Assembly (NCBI GenBank): GCA_022592445.1
Contig: JABYQR010000234.1
Coordinates: forward strand, 1 to 64,000
Source of the DNA: Cytidiella melzeri
Taxonomy: Eukaryota; Basidiomycota; Agaricomycetes; Polyporales; Irpicaceae
Reading direction: 5' to 3'
DNA length: 64,000 bases
Both the position numbers and the translations under genes were made by a program. Shown here one piece after another: positions 22,570 to 34,254 of the stretch. The notes below the pieces were generated by a model. It ran no database searches. It was not told the DNA's origin and saw nothing but the letters and a program-made list of their open reading frames with translations. The stretch's first letter is position 1; each line of letters opens with the position of its first letter.

Positions 22570-24979
22570 CTAAATCCGTGCACTTCCTGGCCGCGTATCT
22601 GGTAATAGGGAATTCAAGGAGCTGGACGCAATCGTGGTAATCGTAATCCCGCCGTTGTTCCTCGGCAACGGGATCGCAGGAGGCTTGCGGCGCTTGGGCG
22701 GTGGGGGAGCAGGCCGACGTTGTCCAGGAACAGGCGAAGTGGGGGCAGACGCGCTTGCAGCAATGCGTGCTGAATGCGGCTGGGATGCCAGCATGGCTGA
22801 ATGCGGTGGTACCTGCACGTCGTGTGCTGGCGGTGAGAACGGTGACGATGCTGTGACGGAAATGACAGGAGGCTCTACGACAAACGTAGTCGTGTCGTCG
22901 AGCAACACGAACGGGGTCGGTTCAACATCTTTGAAAGACAGTGAAGACCTTTCTGCACATGCAGAGCCACCGCGCCCTCGCCTCTTCGGGGGAATAGGAT
23001 TTGTGGAAGCTGTTGCGACTCTGGGCAGGCTAGCGGTGCTATCGTTGCTTGTCTTGCGTAGAGTATCTCCTAACAAGCGGCCTTTCTCCTTGTGGGGTGA
23101 CTTCGGTGGTTCGCGTGTGAGAAGCTCCTGACTCCGACTGTTTTTCAGTGTTCTAGACCTTCCAGATGAACCCATAGGCATGGTCGTAGTAGAAAGTGCA
23201 TGGCTGCTGCTTGCATGTATCGAAGACGAATCCGATGCGACCGAATGCAACCCAGGACTATCAACCCGGTATTCCGAATCAAGCGACATGGCTCGGTGGA
23301 CATTGATACTCCGATATTGCACACACCACTCGCCAGCAAGGCATCGGTCCACGAGCCGTTTCGTAGTTGGATCCACATCACGAATCTCTGCATGTTTCGT
23401 GAGCGACTCGAGGCAGTGCACAATTTGTGGACGCTTGTACGGCATTGTTCGTAGCTGCGTTTTTGTAAGCAGAGGATGGAGCACTCGGAGATATGTATGC
23501 CGCAGCTGACAGCGAAACAACGTCAGATGAGTGGATAATTATTTGAATCAGAAGATAGGCAACTTACAGACTCATTGGACTCGTCCAAGTCCAGAATCTC
23601 GCGCAGAAACACGTCGACGAGGACGCAAAGATCGTTCGTGTAAAAATACTCCATGGTGCCCTTCGTGGTGAAAAGGAGATAGAGAAGTTTCAGGACAAGA
23701 AGTTGCATTACCAAGTCCTCTTGCGTCCTGTCTACGGGAAGTCGTGAATTTCGACGCGCAAGTTACGAGAGATGTTGTCCGTGCTTACTTGCTCGGTTCA
23801 GCATGAAGATCAAGTTCTCACCAAACGTCATGCTTGTGCTCATTCTGGACATCAAAAATCTGAACACTCGGTTGTCGTCCTCTGGCTTCCTCGATGGCAC
23901 AAGCTCATGTTGGTTCACATTCTTGCCATCCGTTCGAGGTGTACGCGGTTCCAGCGATGCAACCATAAACTGCTCATTGAGCGCCACCTACTGAGCCCTT
24001 CAATGGATGAAGACGGAGATACTGTCCAGGCGTAGGCACGTACGATGAGCTTGATGACAGCATAGTTGAATGTTTCATCTGTATGGTCTCGCGTCTGCTC
24101 AACAAGGTCGAAAAGATATCCAATGAAAGAGTCATCAAATATGCCTGTGATAAGAATATATTTGAGAACCTCGCAAATGAGACATGACTATCCGTACGCA
24201 CGTAGGTCCGCAAGCGACGGTTTTTGCACCCTACACGCCTCATAAAGAAGTCGCACAGAGAGCAGCCTCAACTTCATTTCAATGGGCAACGTAACCGCTT
24301 TGCTAGCAGCCGCAGTCGAGAAGCCGAAACTTGAGCCGTTGATATATGCGTCATCGATGTCCTGGTCTACCTCCAGGCGGATGTGGTCCATGAGCAGGGG
24401 AAAGAGCGGCTGCCATCGTTTATGAGACCGAAAGAACGCTTCCTTGCGCCGTCCGTATGCCAATAGGATGTTGTACAATATAAGCTGGGTGTGCGGATTT
24501 GTGCTCTAAGTTTGTTTGGGTTACGGCGCGCAAGGTCAGCGTACGGGGTAAAAGCATAGGAGTGGGCAAGGTGGGGTGCTTACGGAACGGGCATCGTCCA
24601 GCAGTAGTTCAGACATCCGCTCTGAATGAAATACGAACAGCTCCGAGGCCATCAAAAGGTCACACGAATGTTCAAGCTGAAGCGGGGTTTGTAAGTATTG
24701 CTCTGGAGAACGACCCTAGGTTAGCATCCGCTCTTTCCGACCAACATGCCACACACCATGATAAGAGGCACAAAATGAGACAAACCGCCTCATAGTAGCA
24801 TCTAATTGTTCCAGTGTGAGATCATTAGGAATGCGTAAGGTATCTTCAAGCTCTACAACGATGTCAGCGTCGAACGTTCAAACTTGATGCATGATGCTGA
24901 ATGCAAGACAACACCTACCGGACCAGAATTGCTGGGCATTCTCAATGATGTAGACTATACCGAATCCGTCGGAGTCCAT
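22570..24979 (-). CDS. SPIN90/Ldb17 family actin regulator
   Basis: Eight exons (24919-24979, 24755-24852, 24584-24715, 24202-24505, 24044-24144, 23789-23987, 23568-23731, 22570-23505) give 664 residues with all phases consistent. The helical armadillo-like half contains the family signature [15 protein letters not shown] followed by [13 protein letters not shown], as in Ldb17/Dip1/SPIN90. These proteins activate Arp2/3 complex without a preformed actin filament and act at endocytic actin patches. The last 300 residues are Ser-rich and disordered, with a [17 protein letters not shown] stretch that should bind SH3 domains of endocytic partners. The second intron uses a GTGTGG donor, weaker than the rest. 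Confidence 0.87.
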
Positions 24980-26149
24980 CGAGCCTGCCAGCTGCAGTGA
25001 ATGAAAGGCTGCACAATTGAGTGAATACGAACGAAGATGAACGAGAAGGAGTATTGGGTATTTAGGCGCCAGATAAGGGTTTAAAGCCGCGCTCTATCAG
25101 CACAGGGGTAAACTATTTCGAGGTAGTTTTTCACGTTGATGACGTGCTAGGGCCAGTTATATACTGTTAATAACCGGTTCGAATTCATAACTCAAGTTTA
25201 GTTGTTGTGACTCTTTTCAAGATCCGTACATTTTTCAGTGCAATCAGACTGTTGTAACCTGCACGACTGGCCCGTTTCAATGACTGATTACAATTCCTGA
25301 AAAATGAAGAATCGTTGCAGTGCATGCCAGTGCTTTGAGCTGTCGCAACTTGTGTCAAAGTAACATCAGGCCCAAGACTTTCTCTGTAGCCTATGCCAAC
25401 ATTGTAATGACAAGGGATGTACAATTGTAGTCAACATTCAGCCTATGGTGCTCTCTCTTACTCTCTATCTCCACCAACTCCCCTCAACTCAGAAAATTCA
25501 AGTTGTCTTGTGAGTAGTACCTTTACTGTTACAGCTCTAAATCCCAAAAGTCTTGAGGTATAAATGATTGCACAGCTCATGGCTATCTCATGGTGTAGAG
25601 CATATACTCCCCTGTGGTCATGTGCACACTGGACAAATAAACAATTGCATTTGGATTGGAAATAGCGCTTATAACAAGTTTTCTAGTACCAGTAACAAAC
25701 CCAGTATAGTTCCATCAATCATATTCAGTGTAGTAACACAAGAAGGGTTAGTTTTTGTAATCTCTGTAAAGTTCCCATACATTGGGCAGTAGCGTTGTGA
25801 CACTGAGTCATGCTCCAAACTAAGTACAACCTTAAAGACAACACAACCAACCACGAAGTGGCAATAGAAGTGTAAAGGTGTGGAAGCGCGGAAGTGTGAA
25901 AGTGTGCGAGGTGGTCTTAGAGTCCTAGTTTTACCTGTGCTGTAAAGAGCGACAAGGTTTGTGATATAGGTTTTATGCGAAGGGAGCTAGACGGGCAAAC
26001 TACCACGTGTATCGCGGGTAAAAAGGGCTAGTTGGCGCGGTGAAAGCGGAAGAGTTTTAGCGCGGCTCAAAGAGAACGCGCGGGAGACGTCGCGACTTGT
26101 AGTAAAACGGCGCGCGGGGAGACGTGGATGGTAAAAGCAGGTGCAGTAT

Positions 26150-26340
26150 GAATCTCGAACACAAAACGCGGTTGCTGGTGAAGATGAAAGTAGTCGCTGT
26201 AAAATGTGGGCGCAGTGAAAGTGAACGCAGTAAATTCGACGCAGTGAAGGTGAAACGCAGACGCAATAACGCAGTAAAATAACGCAGTTAAGAAGCAAAC
26301 ACAGTATAACGAAACTGAAAGGAACTGTAAGGGAAAGACA
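26150..26340. repeat. Dispersed CGCAGT(A/G)AA motifs
   Basis: The motif CGCAGT followed by AAA, GAA or TAA occurs about eight times in 190 bp with irregular spacing, giving degenerate purine-rich repetitive sequence just downstream of the minus-strand ORF at 26387. Confidence 0.45.
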
Positions 26341-26386
26341 AACTAATGGAGCGCGAGTCGAAGCGTAAGGCTATATGAGGCCACAG

Positions 26387-26875
26387 TCAATTTGACTCGA
26401 TAGACTGCGCGCGGGGGCGGTAGTGTAGAACAACACCTCCCAAGCGGCGATGCGTATTGCAAGCGAATGCGTGGCCAACAACGACGTTGGTAGAGCTGGT
26501 AAGATTGAACTGCACTAGTTCGCACTCGTGGTCCTCGCCTTCAAAGTCTGGTGACAGCCAACAATCTGGATGCAGCACACGCGGGCGATTGCAGTCGAGC
26601 GAGACAAAAGGTCCTGAGCGCAAGGGGATTGGGTGGTCGCTCTGAGTGTTGCAATAGGAGCAGTTATCAAGTGAGTCCGCGACGGAGGTGACGGACAGCG
26701 CTGGCAAGGGTGATTTAGGGGTAGATCTCTCAGGGGAGACCATAGGCGCTACTGAGGGTTCTGGCGGCGGTGTGGGCGCGGGGATGATGGGGTAACAGCG
26801 AAGAACCTTGCGCGGGCGCGGGCGGTAAGGGCAGCGACTGTCTGGTAAGTGGGGAACTGTGGGACAATACGGCAA
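26387..26875 (-). CDS. Unknown ORF with a Cys/His cluster
   Basis: An open frame of 162 codons. The N-terminal third is Pro/Arg-rich. The C-terminal part has CSYC, an H-x3-C (HPDC) and later HECEL and CNTHRR, which could bind metal, but no known zinc-finger spacing is matched. An ATG at about 26911 in another frame (MSAAPTIDNPPRVCR) might be the true start if an intron lies near 26830. The ORF sits between the inverted repeats described at 25060-27785, so it may belong to a mobile element. Confidence that it is a gene is low. Confidence 0.3.
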   Translation of the reverse strand: MPYCPTVPHLPDSRCPYRPRPRKVLRCYPIIPAPTPPPEPSVAPMVSPERSTPKSPLPALSVTSVADSLDNCSYCNTQSDHPIPLRSGPFVSLDCNRPRVLHPDCWLSPDFEGEDHECELVQFNLTSSTNVVVGHAFACNTHRRLGGVVLHYRPRAQSIESN

Positions 26876-28034
26876 ACACGAGGCGGGTTGTCAATGGTAG
26901 GCGCAGCGGACATAAACGTGGAGAAAGACGCAATGAGACAACGCAGGAGAGGCTGCAGCTATTGGTGCAAAGAGACTCCCTCGACGCAAGCGCAAAGCGT
27001 AAAATGAACTCTGAGAACTGGGGTGGGGATTGATTTATTTTCTACACAGTACAGGCAACACCTTTTTATATACCCTAAGGATCCTCTCCTAAACCTTTCC
27101 TTCTATGTCCTAAACCCAAACGCAAGAGCGAGGAAACATGGTGGCAGAATACTTCCGTTCGTGGAGGCAAAATGTCCAGCGAGTCGACGTCCGGCAGGAC
27201 ACAGCGTTGGTCGACGCAGAGAAGCGGCGCGCGCCCTTGCGCTGAAGAGGCGCCAACCGTTGCAAGCAGGTGGTGAGGCGCCGTCCAAGAGTTGCACAGT
27301 GTGGCATGATAGGAGTCTTCCTGAAATGGGGTTCGCGAGTCAAGTTTCTTCTATTGTTGGTCCGACCTGCATCCAAAACACTTGGTGGCTGGCCGGCCCA
27401 TGCTCCGATGCAAAAGGGGTGTGTCTGCAAGTCAGATTTTGGTGCGACTTCTTGGCCTCGGATGTTTCTGGCGCGTTGCTGCTCCTTGCCAAGTCCTCGG
27501 ATCCTTTGCAAACTCCTTGTGACCTCGACACTGGGAAAGTGAAGGGATTTGCCGCTCAGGATGATGCGGGCCGCGCAAATGGCGGGCTGCTGCCAGGTCT
27601 CCGCGCCTAGCCGATTTCCGGGCGTATCAGCGTCACATGTTGCGAGAGCTCAAAGCACTTGCATGCACAGGAACAATTCCTCATTCTTCAGAAATTGTAA
27701 AGAACATGTGTGTGCATGCATAACAGTGACATGGATAGTCCAACAGAGACCGGATTTTTCCAACAATGTCACAAGTTTACAGCCTTGGGCGCCTATCTAG
27801 AGCGCTTATTTTCCGGCTAGGAGTGTTACCGGACCTAACCCTAACCCGGCTCACGTGACATCCTGCCTTATTTATCAATAGTCCAGACCCAAACCCTAGA
27901 CTCAGTCTGGAGCGGTTCCAGACCAACCTAGGCTATTGTTCTATTGTTCCTCTTCCATTGATGGGGATTCCCCAGGGATTTCCCCAGGTCTTATTGTTCT
28001 ATTGTTCTTATCCTATTATTGTTCTACGTACCCT

Positions 28035-28110
28035 GGTCCTTGACAGTTACTCAGGTCCTTGGCAGTTACTCAGGTCCTTGACAGTTACTCAGGTCCTTGA
28101 CAGTTACCCT
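28035..28110. repeat. 19-bp tandem repeat, four units
   Basis: Units GGTCCTTGACAGTTACTCA start at 28035, 28054, 28073 and 28092; the second has one change and the fourth diverges at its end. They lie upstream of a TATATATAG box (28199-28206) in a promoter- or LTR-like setting. Confidence 0.85.
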
Positions 28111-28241
28111 GGTTCTTTATTGTTCTATTGTTACTCCAGTCCCACAGTTACTCCAGTCCCTAGTGTGGGAACTGGTGCACAGACCACCCAGACCCAGTAT
28201 ATATAGTACCCCTTACCCTCCCTGGTTCTGCATCTTGACCT

Positions 28242-28323
28242 CTTCGTCATTTGCACTGCCAGGTGAGTTACTCCATGTAACCTAGTATAAGCATAATATT
28301 AACTTCGTCATTTGCACTGCCAG
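28242..28323. repeat. 21-bp direct repeat flanking an intron-like segment
   Basis: CTTCGTCATTTGCACTGCCAG occurs at 28242-28262 and 28303-28323. The first copy is followed by GTGAGT and the second ends in CAG, so the 61 bp starting at 28263 have GT..AG borders. No ORF can be attached to either side. Confidence 0.75.
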
Positions 28324-28466
28324 TATCCGGCCTCAGTGCCTGCTTGCCTGCTTATCATCGACTTTGACCTCGTTGTCGTCGTTGGAGATCCACCCCCTTC
28401 CTCTCTATTTCACTCCCTTTCTAGGGTTATCAGCATAGCAGCAGTCGCTCCGCGACAAACAGGTCA

Positions 28467-31335
28467 AAAGCTTTTGCGTGTGACGGATCAGCAACAAGAG
28501 GACAAATGGCCATTGTGGGGGGGAATAGGGTAGGGTACAATGAGCAAATATTAGGTGGACAGCAAGGAAGGAAAACCAGCTGCAAATTCTGAGGATGATG
28601 AACAGAGTTGACAAAGGAGAGAAGTGTCTATGGAAGAGAGCCATTAAGCAGTTGCCTTTGGGCCATTCTTTTAATGATAATAAAACCAGAGAAAAGCAAG
28701 ATCTGGTATTGACACGGAGACAAGGGCTGGACGTGACAAACAGGGACAGGAAGTGGAAAACAACAAAGAGGTGGTGGTTGGTGTGAAGTGCAAGACTTTC
28801 ACCAGCTATCAGACTTTATGCAAGTATCTAGCCCAGTAAAGATCAAGAGGTTGAGATGGGGGCTAGGAGCACACATGCAGCAGTATATATAGACTTCAGG
28901 GACCTGTGCACAGACCATGTCAGGGCAGGCTTTGCAAGAAGCCGTGTGAATAAAGGACACTAGAACTGCCTAAAGGAGAACAACAGCTACTGTCTGGACT
29001 GTGCCAAGACCTCTACCCATGAGAGAATCATTCTAGTGTGCTCCAGCACATTGATGTTTTGTTCAGATGTGACCCTCTTGTCCCCCAATTTGTGGGAATT
29101 TGATAGGAGAATACAGACAGTAAAAGTCTCAATATCAAAACAATGAATACAGTTGATGACATCACACTGCCTTTGTTAACAGCCCTTTATAACTTTGTCC
29201 AGATCACTGTAACCCTGGCGCAGGTTAGCACAGTACTCGGAACAGCATATATACTCTGATAAGACTGAAATAATAACATCTCAGTTAAACTGCCTTTTGA
29301 CGTAACAGTTATGACGTCGGAGTTCAGATCGCTTACAATCACTTTTGTAATCAAAATGCACTTTTTAATTTTTACAAACTGCATATGGGTACAAATATGT
29401 ACATATTATACACCATTGGATAGCCATATCTTGTGGCAACATCCTGGTACAAATATCCTGTCAATTGAAGTGGGGTTGAGAAAGTTATGGCCAGTCTACT
29501 GAAAACAGTCACTCAGACTCAAATGCAAACTCCACTCTTGCTGGCACATGATGGCAAATTCTGGTCAGGTACATGTACAGCAGGCTACAGACATTGCTTG
29601 ATCTCTGAACAAGGAATACAATTGAAAGACATGCCACAAATATTACTGGCTCTGAGCAAGAGTTACCAGTACTGTGGGAGCTTACAAAACATTCTCAACC
29701 CCTACATTCTGGGACAACGTCATTTTGTGGCTGCATCAGCGATGAGCACTGCATCTAATTGTTCTACAGAGTTTCAAAACCATTGGTTGCTCCCTAAGCA
29801 GGAGTTACAATAAGAACACAGCCTGTGGGAGTTCCAATGGGGATGAGGCAGTTCAGACATTAACAGGACACATGTAACATGTTCTGGGAGTTGATCTGAT
29901 GGGAAACTCTCAAGCCCTTCATTCTTGAAGCAAGTAGTTTTCTGGCATCAGCAGTGAACACTGCACAAGTTTTATAATAAGATATATGAAGCCCCTTGCT
30001 GCCATTTGTGACTACCTTTATCAATGTATGGCTCCTTTTTCCGCGACCAAACTCATCAATTGTAGTACAGTTACTTTATCCCAGGTCAAGTTACTTATTA
30101 AAGGTGTCACCAATAGCAAATGCCCTTACTACAGTCAATCATCATGACCAGATTCCTTGGCAAGGTCCTTACCAAGAACAAACTTGTTTACAAAGATTTT
30201 TTTGATAGCAAAGTCAATGGTTCAAGTGACTACTTCAAAGGCTGTAAGAGTTATTCAATTCGCTATCAGCAACATAATCACTTGTAACCCTGCCGCTGCA
30301 GTTTACCCAAATTGTATCTAGATTATTTAATATAGTTCAACACCATTGCAAAAAAGACACAAGTCAAACAACCTTTATCTCTACACTGTTCTCTACAAAC
30401 TTGTTTTACTTTACTTCTGTACTCCTACCTGTTGGTGCACGTTAAACAATACAGCATGGTCCTTCTCCTTTCCTGAGTGATTGTGTGCTCCAGTGAAGAC
30501 AACCCACCAACTCACTATATGTTAGTCATCAAAGAAGCTACTCACAGCAAAATGACTTAGGCAAGCTGCTACCAGCAGCACAATTAGATACAAATCTTGC
30601 TTAAAAAGTAATATTCCATTCAATCTTCAGGAATTGTACTTGCTGCTTGCCGGCCTTGCTAACGCTAGTCTATAAGGAGACCTGTCTTTGTATTCAGGTC
30701 TCACACTTGTGAGAACACTATAACCATAAAGGTAACAATAGCAAAAGAACAATAGGAGTCCATGTGAACGGTATCTATGACATCAAACTCTAGCTATAGG
30801 CTGAGCCATGTGGTTGTAGGCCATAATTAAGGGCTAGTCAGGCCATCCACAATAGGTAATCTCTGGACATAGTGAAGAATTGGGACATACAGGATTCTGT
30901 GTTGTGAGAGCAAGGTAATCTGACAAGTATGGAGATGGTGGTATCAGGGAATTGAGCTAGGTGTCAGTACATGCCAACTGGAGACAGGAGCACGCGAGTG
31001 AAGACGTCCATTGGGCACGTCAGCCAGTACTGAAGGTGTATGAAGAGCTTGCTGGTTTTGAGAGCATTCTCCGGAGCTGGAGCAGAGTATGAGAAAGACG
31101 AGAGATTTGACTTTTTGTACATTTGAGTGTACCTTTGCTGTGCTCTCTGTGTGGCAGTGCGCGGACATGGATGTAGGGTGAAGCTTTATGCTGTCTATGC
31201 TCATTGTTTGTGATAGTGATGAGAGTGAGGATGAAAGACTGAGAAGGGCGACAAGGGTGTTTAAGGTGACTGAGCTGTTTGATGAACAAGAAGAGTTGGA
31301 GATAGTAGTAGCAGTTTGTAATTTGCGAGGGAAAG
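28467..31335. repeat. Segmental duplication, copy C, split by about 2.2 kb
   Basis: 28467-28660 matches copy A near 1684-1880 and 30873-31335 matches 1930-2326 plus the B-specific first exon to about 16060. Identity is visibly lower than between A and B. The intervening 28661-30872 replaces about 50 bp of the A/B sequence and has no counterpart in A or B. It is AT-rich, contains no convincing gene, and holds a TATATATAG box near 28882 and AATAAA near 28949, so it could be an old retroelement or LTR. Confidence 0.7.
30890..31330 (-). pseudogene. Ser-rich gene, copy C, inactivated
   Basis: Exon 1 is readable but the start ATG is ATC here. Exon 2 runs into a premature TGA after an indel, and the second donor GTACGT is GGACGT. 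Together these show a dead copy of the 15568-16053 gene. Exon 1 still reads SLSSLSQ..IKLHPTSMSAH. Confidence 0.6.
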
Positions 31336-31666
31336 GTTTTACCATATACCATGAGTTACAGATAGTTATTTTAGGGAGTAGTTGCGGGTGGCCAGAGTTA
31401 CACCAGGCTTCTGTGTAAGTTAGAAACTTGGATGGATTCGTCTCAGCGTGCAAGACTACTACGGCATGAAAGGCAGCCAGAGTATAGTGATATGCAGCGT
31501 CAAAGTATCCCAGCCAAGCTTTGCAGTGTCAGATCCTCGTTCATTAGGTGGTGAAACATGAACGGCTGGGGACGAGCCTAGAGCTATATCCTCTGGTATT
31601 CAACAGTCCGTAGCAGTCCGCAGCAGTCCGATTAGTAATACGTAGAAATCTATAGACGTTGACAGT

Positions 31667-33200
31667 TCAGATCAGTGTCGCAAAGAGGAGCGCAGTCAAG
31701 GGCAGAGCCCACGTGAGCTGTGAAGACCTGAGACGGGTTTCACCACTCCGGAGCGGCATCATTGTAGGCGTAACCGAGCTTGAGGACAAAGAAGACGCCG
31801 AAGTGCTCGAGTTACTGGTCGTTTGCGCAGTGTCTGATACTAAGGTCGTCAAATCAGTAACAACATAGCTTGTACACGAGCTCTGCTATTCACACGCAGT
31901 ACCTGTTGTAGACCCGGAAGGTGCAGCTGAAACCACGGCTTGTGCACCATTTGCAGGGCTATCGCGTAACTTTCAGGGTTGTGAATGATACCGAATTAAT
32001 GTGCACTCACGGACAAAAGGTTACCGTGTAATCTGAATTCAAGCCAGAGTCACACGTCCACAACGCCGTGTTCGAGGACTCGTCAAAGGCGTATGCATAT
32101 GAATCTGGACAATTCCCCTCTGCGGAATGGCCATAAATGAAATCGAATACATGGAAAACGGTCGCTTACTGAAGAAGTCATAATATTGCACACCAGAGGG
32201 AGGGCATGTTGCTGCAGTATCAAAACTACCAGAGCAGCAGTTCGCGGAATCGGCTGCAGAAAACGCCAAGGAATGAGCGGTGCATCACCATTCCAACGTA
32301 TTCTTGCAACGCACTTGGATCACCATCCAAGTTAGCAAAACATGCTGATTTACACCCCACAGGAAACCCTGTGGAGTCAAACGGACCTTGTATCGGTGGA
32401 GGGCCTTGCAAGCGTTGTTGAGTACAAAATTGACAGCAACTCGAAAAAAATTCACAAATAGGACCGAGATCAACTAGACAGCTCGCAACTGGGCAGTTGA
32501 CACTCGTTGTTATGCTCACTGGCAAATCATATCCATCCACAAGAGAAACTAATGCACAGGGCCGCATTAGTAATTGTAAGACCTCGACGCAATCCTGACA
32601 ATCAACGTACTCACCGTCGTAAAAGTCCCGATTTCCGTCTCCTTGCAAAGTCCACTCTGCGACAGTTGCTGGAGGTACTCCGGTTCCTGTAGTTGGATCG
32701 CAGAGTAGTCCGCCGTTACACCAACCTGTGAGGCATGTGGGCCCAGCGGTAATCGTAAAGTCACAGTCTCGCCGGCCCTACGCATGTGACACAGTCAGCG
32801 GGCAGTGCGTGTCAGGTGAAGAAAGTCGATGTACCCATATGCGACCAGCTTTCCAATTATCCGGCACACCAAAACTCACAGATGTCCCGGCTGGTGCTTC
32901 CCATCCTGTGGGGAAGTCTGGCACTGCGGTTCCAGCCGTGAGGTCGGTAAACATCTGAAGCCGTTACCAGCCGTTCAGCAAAACTGTGCTTTGCCGCCGC
33001 CAGAAGCAGCACTTACGGCTGGCCTGTGAGCAAAGCGTGAGCCCGGTGTAAGCTTGTACTCGTGCGCAAAGCACGTACCATATCGTGAAAGGGCAGGCAT
33101 TGACCACAGTGAACAGTCTTGCATGCGCTGTTTTGGCATTCTCCCCATACAGGAACGCTAAGAGCCCTAACCCGCGCCACACTATGTGAGAACTGGGCAT
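31667..33200 (-). CDS. GPI-anchored thaumatin-like protein
   Basis: Ten exons (33079-33200, 33017-33023, 32835-32954, 32615-32777, 32456-32548, 32315-32404, 32170-32253, 32011-32119, 31903-31958, 31667-31839) encode 338 residues. The thaumatin fold is evident from FTVVNACPFTIW, the CDFTITAGPTCLTGWCNGGL region, IQGPFDSTGFPVGCKSAC and YAYAFDESSNTALWTCDSG. Fungal members bind or cleave beta-1,3-glucan. After the usual family end (VTFCP) two more exons add a Ser/Thr stalk and a hydrophobic tail (LTWALPLTALLFATLI), a GPI signal. The second exon is only 7 nt. The signal peptide (from MPSSHIVWRGLGLLAFL) is short and the start is the least certain part. It is divergent from the gene at 33676. Confidence 0.88.
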
Positions 33201-33568
33201 CTGGTTGTCCAGATTTTCGGAGTCGGGAAGCAGCCGTAAGCGTGGTATCCCAAAGCGCTGCAGGTTTCAATGTCCTTTGCACTGAGGCGGACGAGCACTT
33301 TCCAAGGACGGCGCAGGTCGTAGGAGAGGGAAAACTTGTGCAAGATTCATCCTGTTTGGCTGCGGGGACATGCGAGTTTTCCCAAAGCTGTGAGCGCTCC
33401 GAACAACCTCGAGGCAAGCACGGAAATTGTGGCGGCCACGTGTGTGCCACGCGACTGGTCCCCGACGTTTGGCGGGAATCTCGGGCATCCGAGTCCTTCA
33501 CGCGAATAGCGAGGCTTGGCTTACCCCACCATGCCGTCAGCTTAAGCGAGGGGTGTAACCGCCGAGGA

Positions 33569-33578
33569 CGCATATATA
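33569..33578 (+). promoter_or_regulatory. TATA box upstream of the double-psi beta-barrel gene
   Basis: GCATATATAC lies about 100 bp upstream of ATG 33676 in the 475-bp divergent promoter shared with the thaumatin-like gene. Confidence 0.5.
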
Positions 33579-33675
33579 CGAATGGTCTGCCTCTGCTTTC
33601 AACTTGAACAGTGCTCCCAAACCTCTCCAAACCACGCTCGTTAATCTTCACACTCCGTGTCTCTTTCTCTCAAAG

Positions 33676-34254
33676 ATGTTCGCGTTCTTTCACGCGCGAG
33701 CCACTCTATTATTCGTGGCAGTTCTGTTAATCTGCACACTGTCGTCTCACGCAGCCATAATTCCTGCGCACGGTCTTTCTCTCTCCAACAGGCACATAAC
33801 CACCAGTGGGACTTCCTTAGCGAAACGGGACACGGTCAGCAGCTCGAAGTGGACGTACTACGAAGCTGGTAAGGGTGCATGCGGAGGTACCAACAACGAC
33901 AATGATTGGGTGAGTGTCCAACGTCACAGTGCTTCGAGGTGCTCCTCATGCGCTGATTGCTGCGACATCGCAAATGCCACTCGTTAACAGATTGTAGCCG
34001 TTGACGCCAAACGCTTCGACAGTGGCGGGTGGTGTGGAAAGACGATACAGTTGTCGTACAACGGTAAATCTGCAAAGGCACAGGTGGTCGATCGGGTACG
34101 CATGCATATTCTTCTCTGTATTAATATAATGACTGATTAGCATTCTCAACAGTGCGAAGGCTGCACTGACGGCGGACTCGATCTCACACCAGGCCTGTTC
34201 TCGTACTTCGCCTCCGAGGATGAAGGTGTTATATACGGGTCTTGGAGCACATAG
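33676..34254 (+). CDS. Secreted RlpA-like double-psi beta-barrel (expansin-like) protein
   Basis: Three exons (33676-33909, 33991-34095, 34153-34254) give 146 residues. A signal peptide (LLFVAVLLICTLSSHAA) is followed by a short propeptide-like stretch ending KR. The domain then reads KWTYYEAGKGACGGTNND, IVAVDAKRF, CGKTIQLSYNGKSAKAQVVDRCEGC, GGLDLTPGLFSYF. The paired cysteines and the late aspartate (GGLDLT) are typical of small fungal barwin/expansin-like proteins. Such proteins act outside the cell on wall polysaccharides without known hydrolase activity. Divergent from the thaumatin-like gene and next to a glucanase, it fits a wall-related group. Confidence 0.85.

Larger units (their letters stand above)
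25060..27785. mobile_element. Putative element bounded by diverged inverted repeats
   Basis: About 100 bp near 25285-25385 and the reverse complement of 27615-27700 are clearly alike: both hold an ACAATT-CTGAA-AATGA-GAAT block followed by GTGCATGC-AGTGCTTTGAGCT. Weaker similarity extends outward on both sides, to TAGGCGCC near 25061 and 27790. The 2.2 kb between them contains a minus-strand ORF at 26387 and CGCAGT-rich sequence. No target duplication was found, so this could also be two separate copies of a dispersed repeat in opposite orientation. Confidence 0.4.

Noticed and set aside
27023..27610. 195-codon plus-strand frame
   Set aside because: Composition is odd and changes along its length, it crosses into the inverted repeat near 27.6 kb, and the opposite strand is equally open; no domain.
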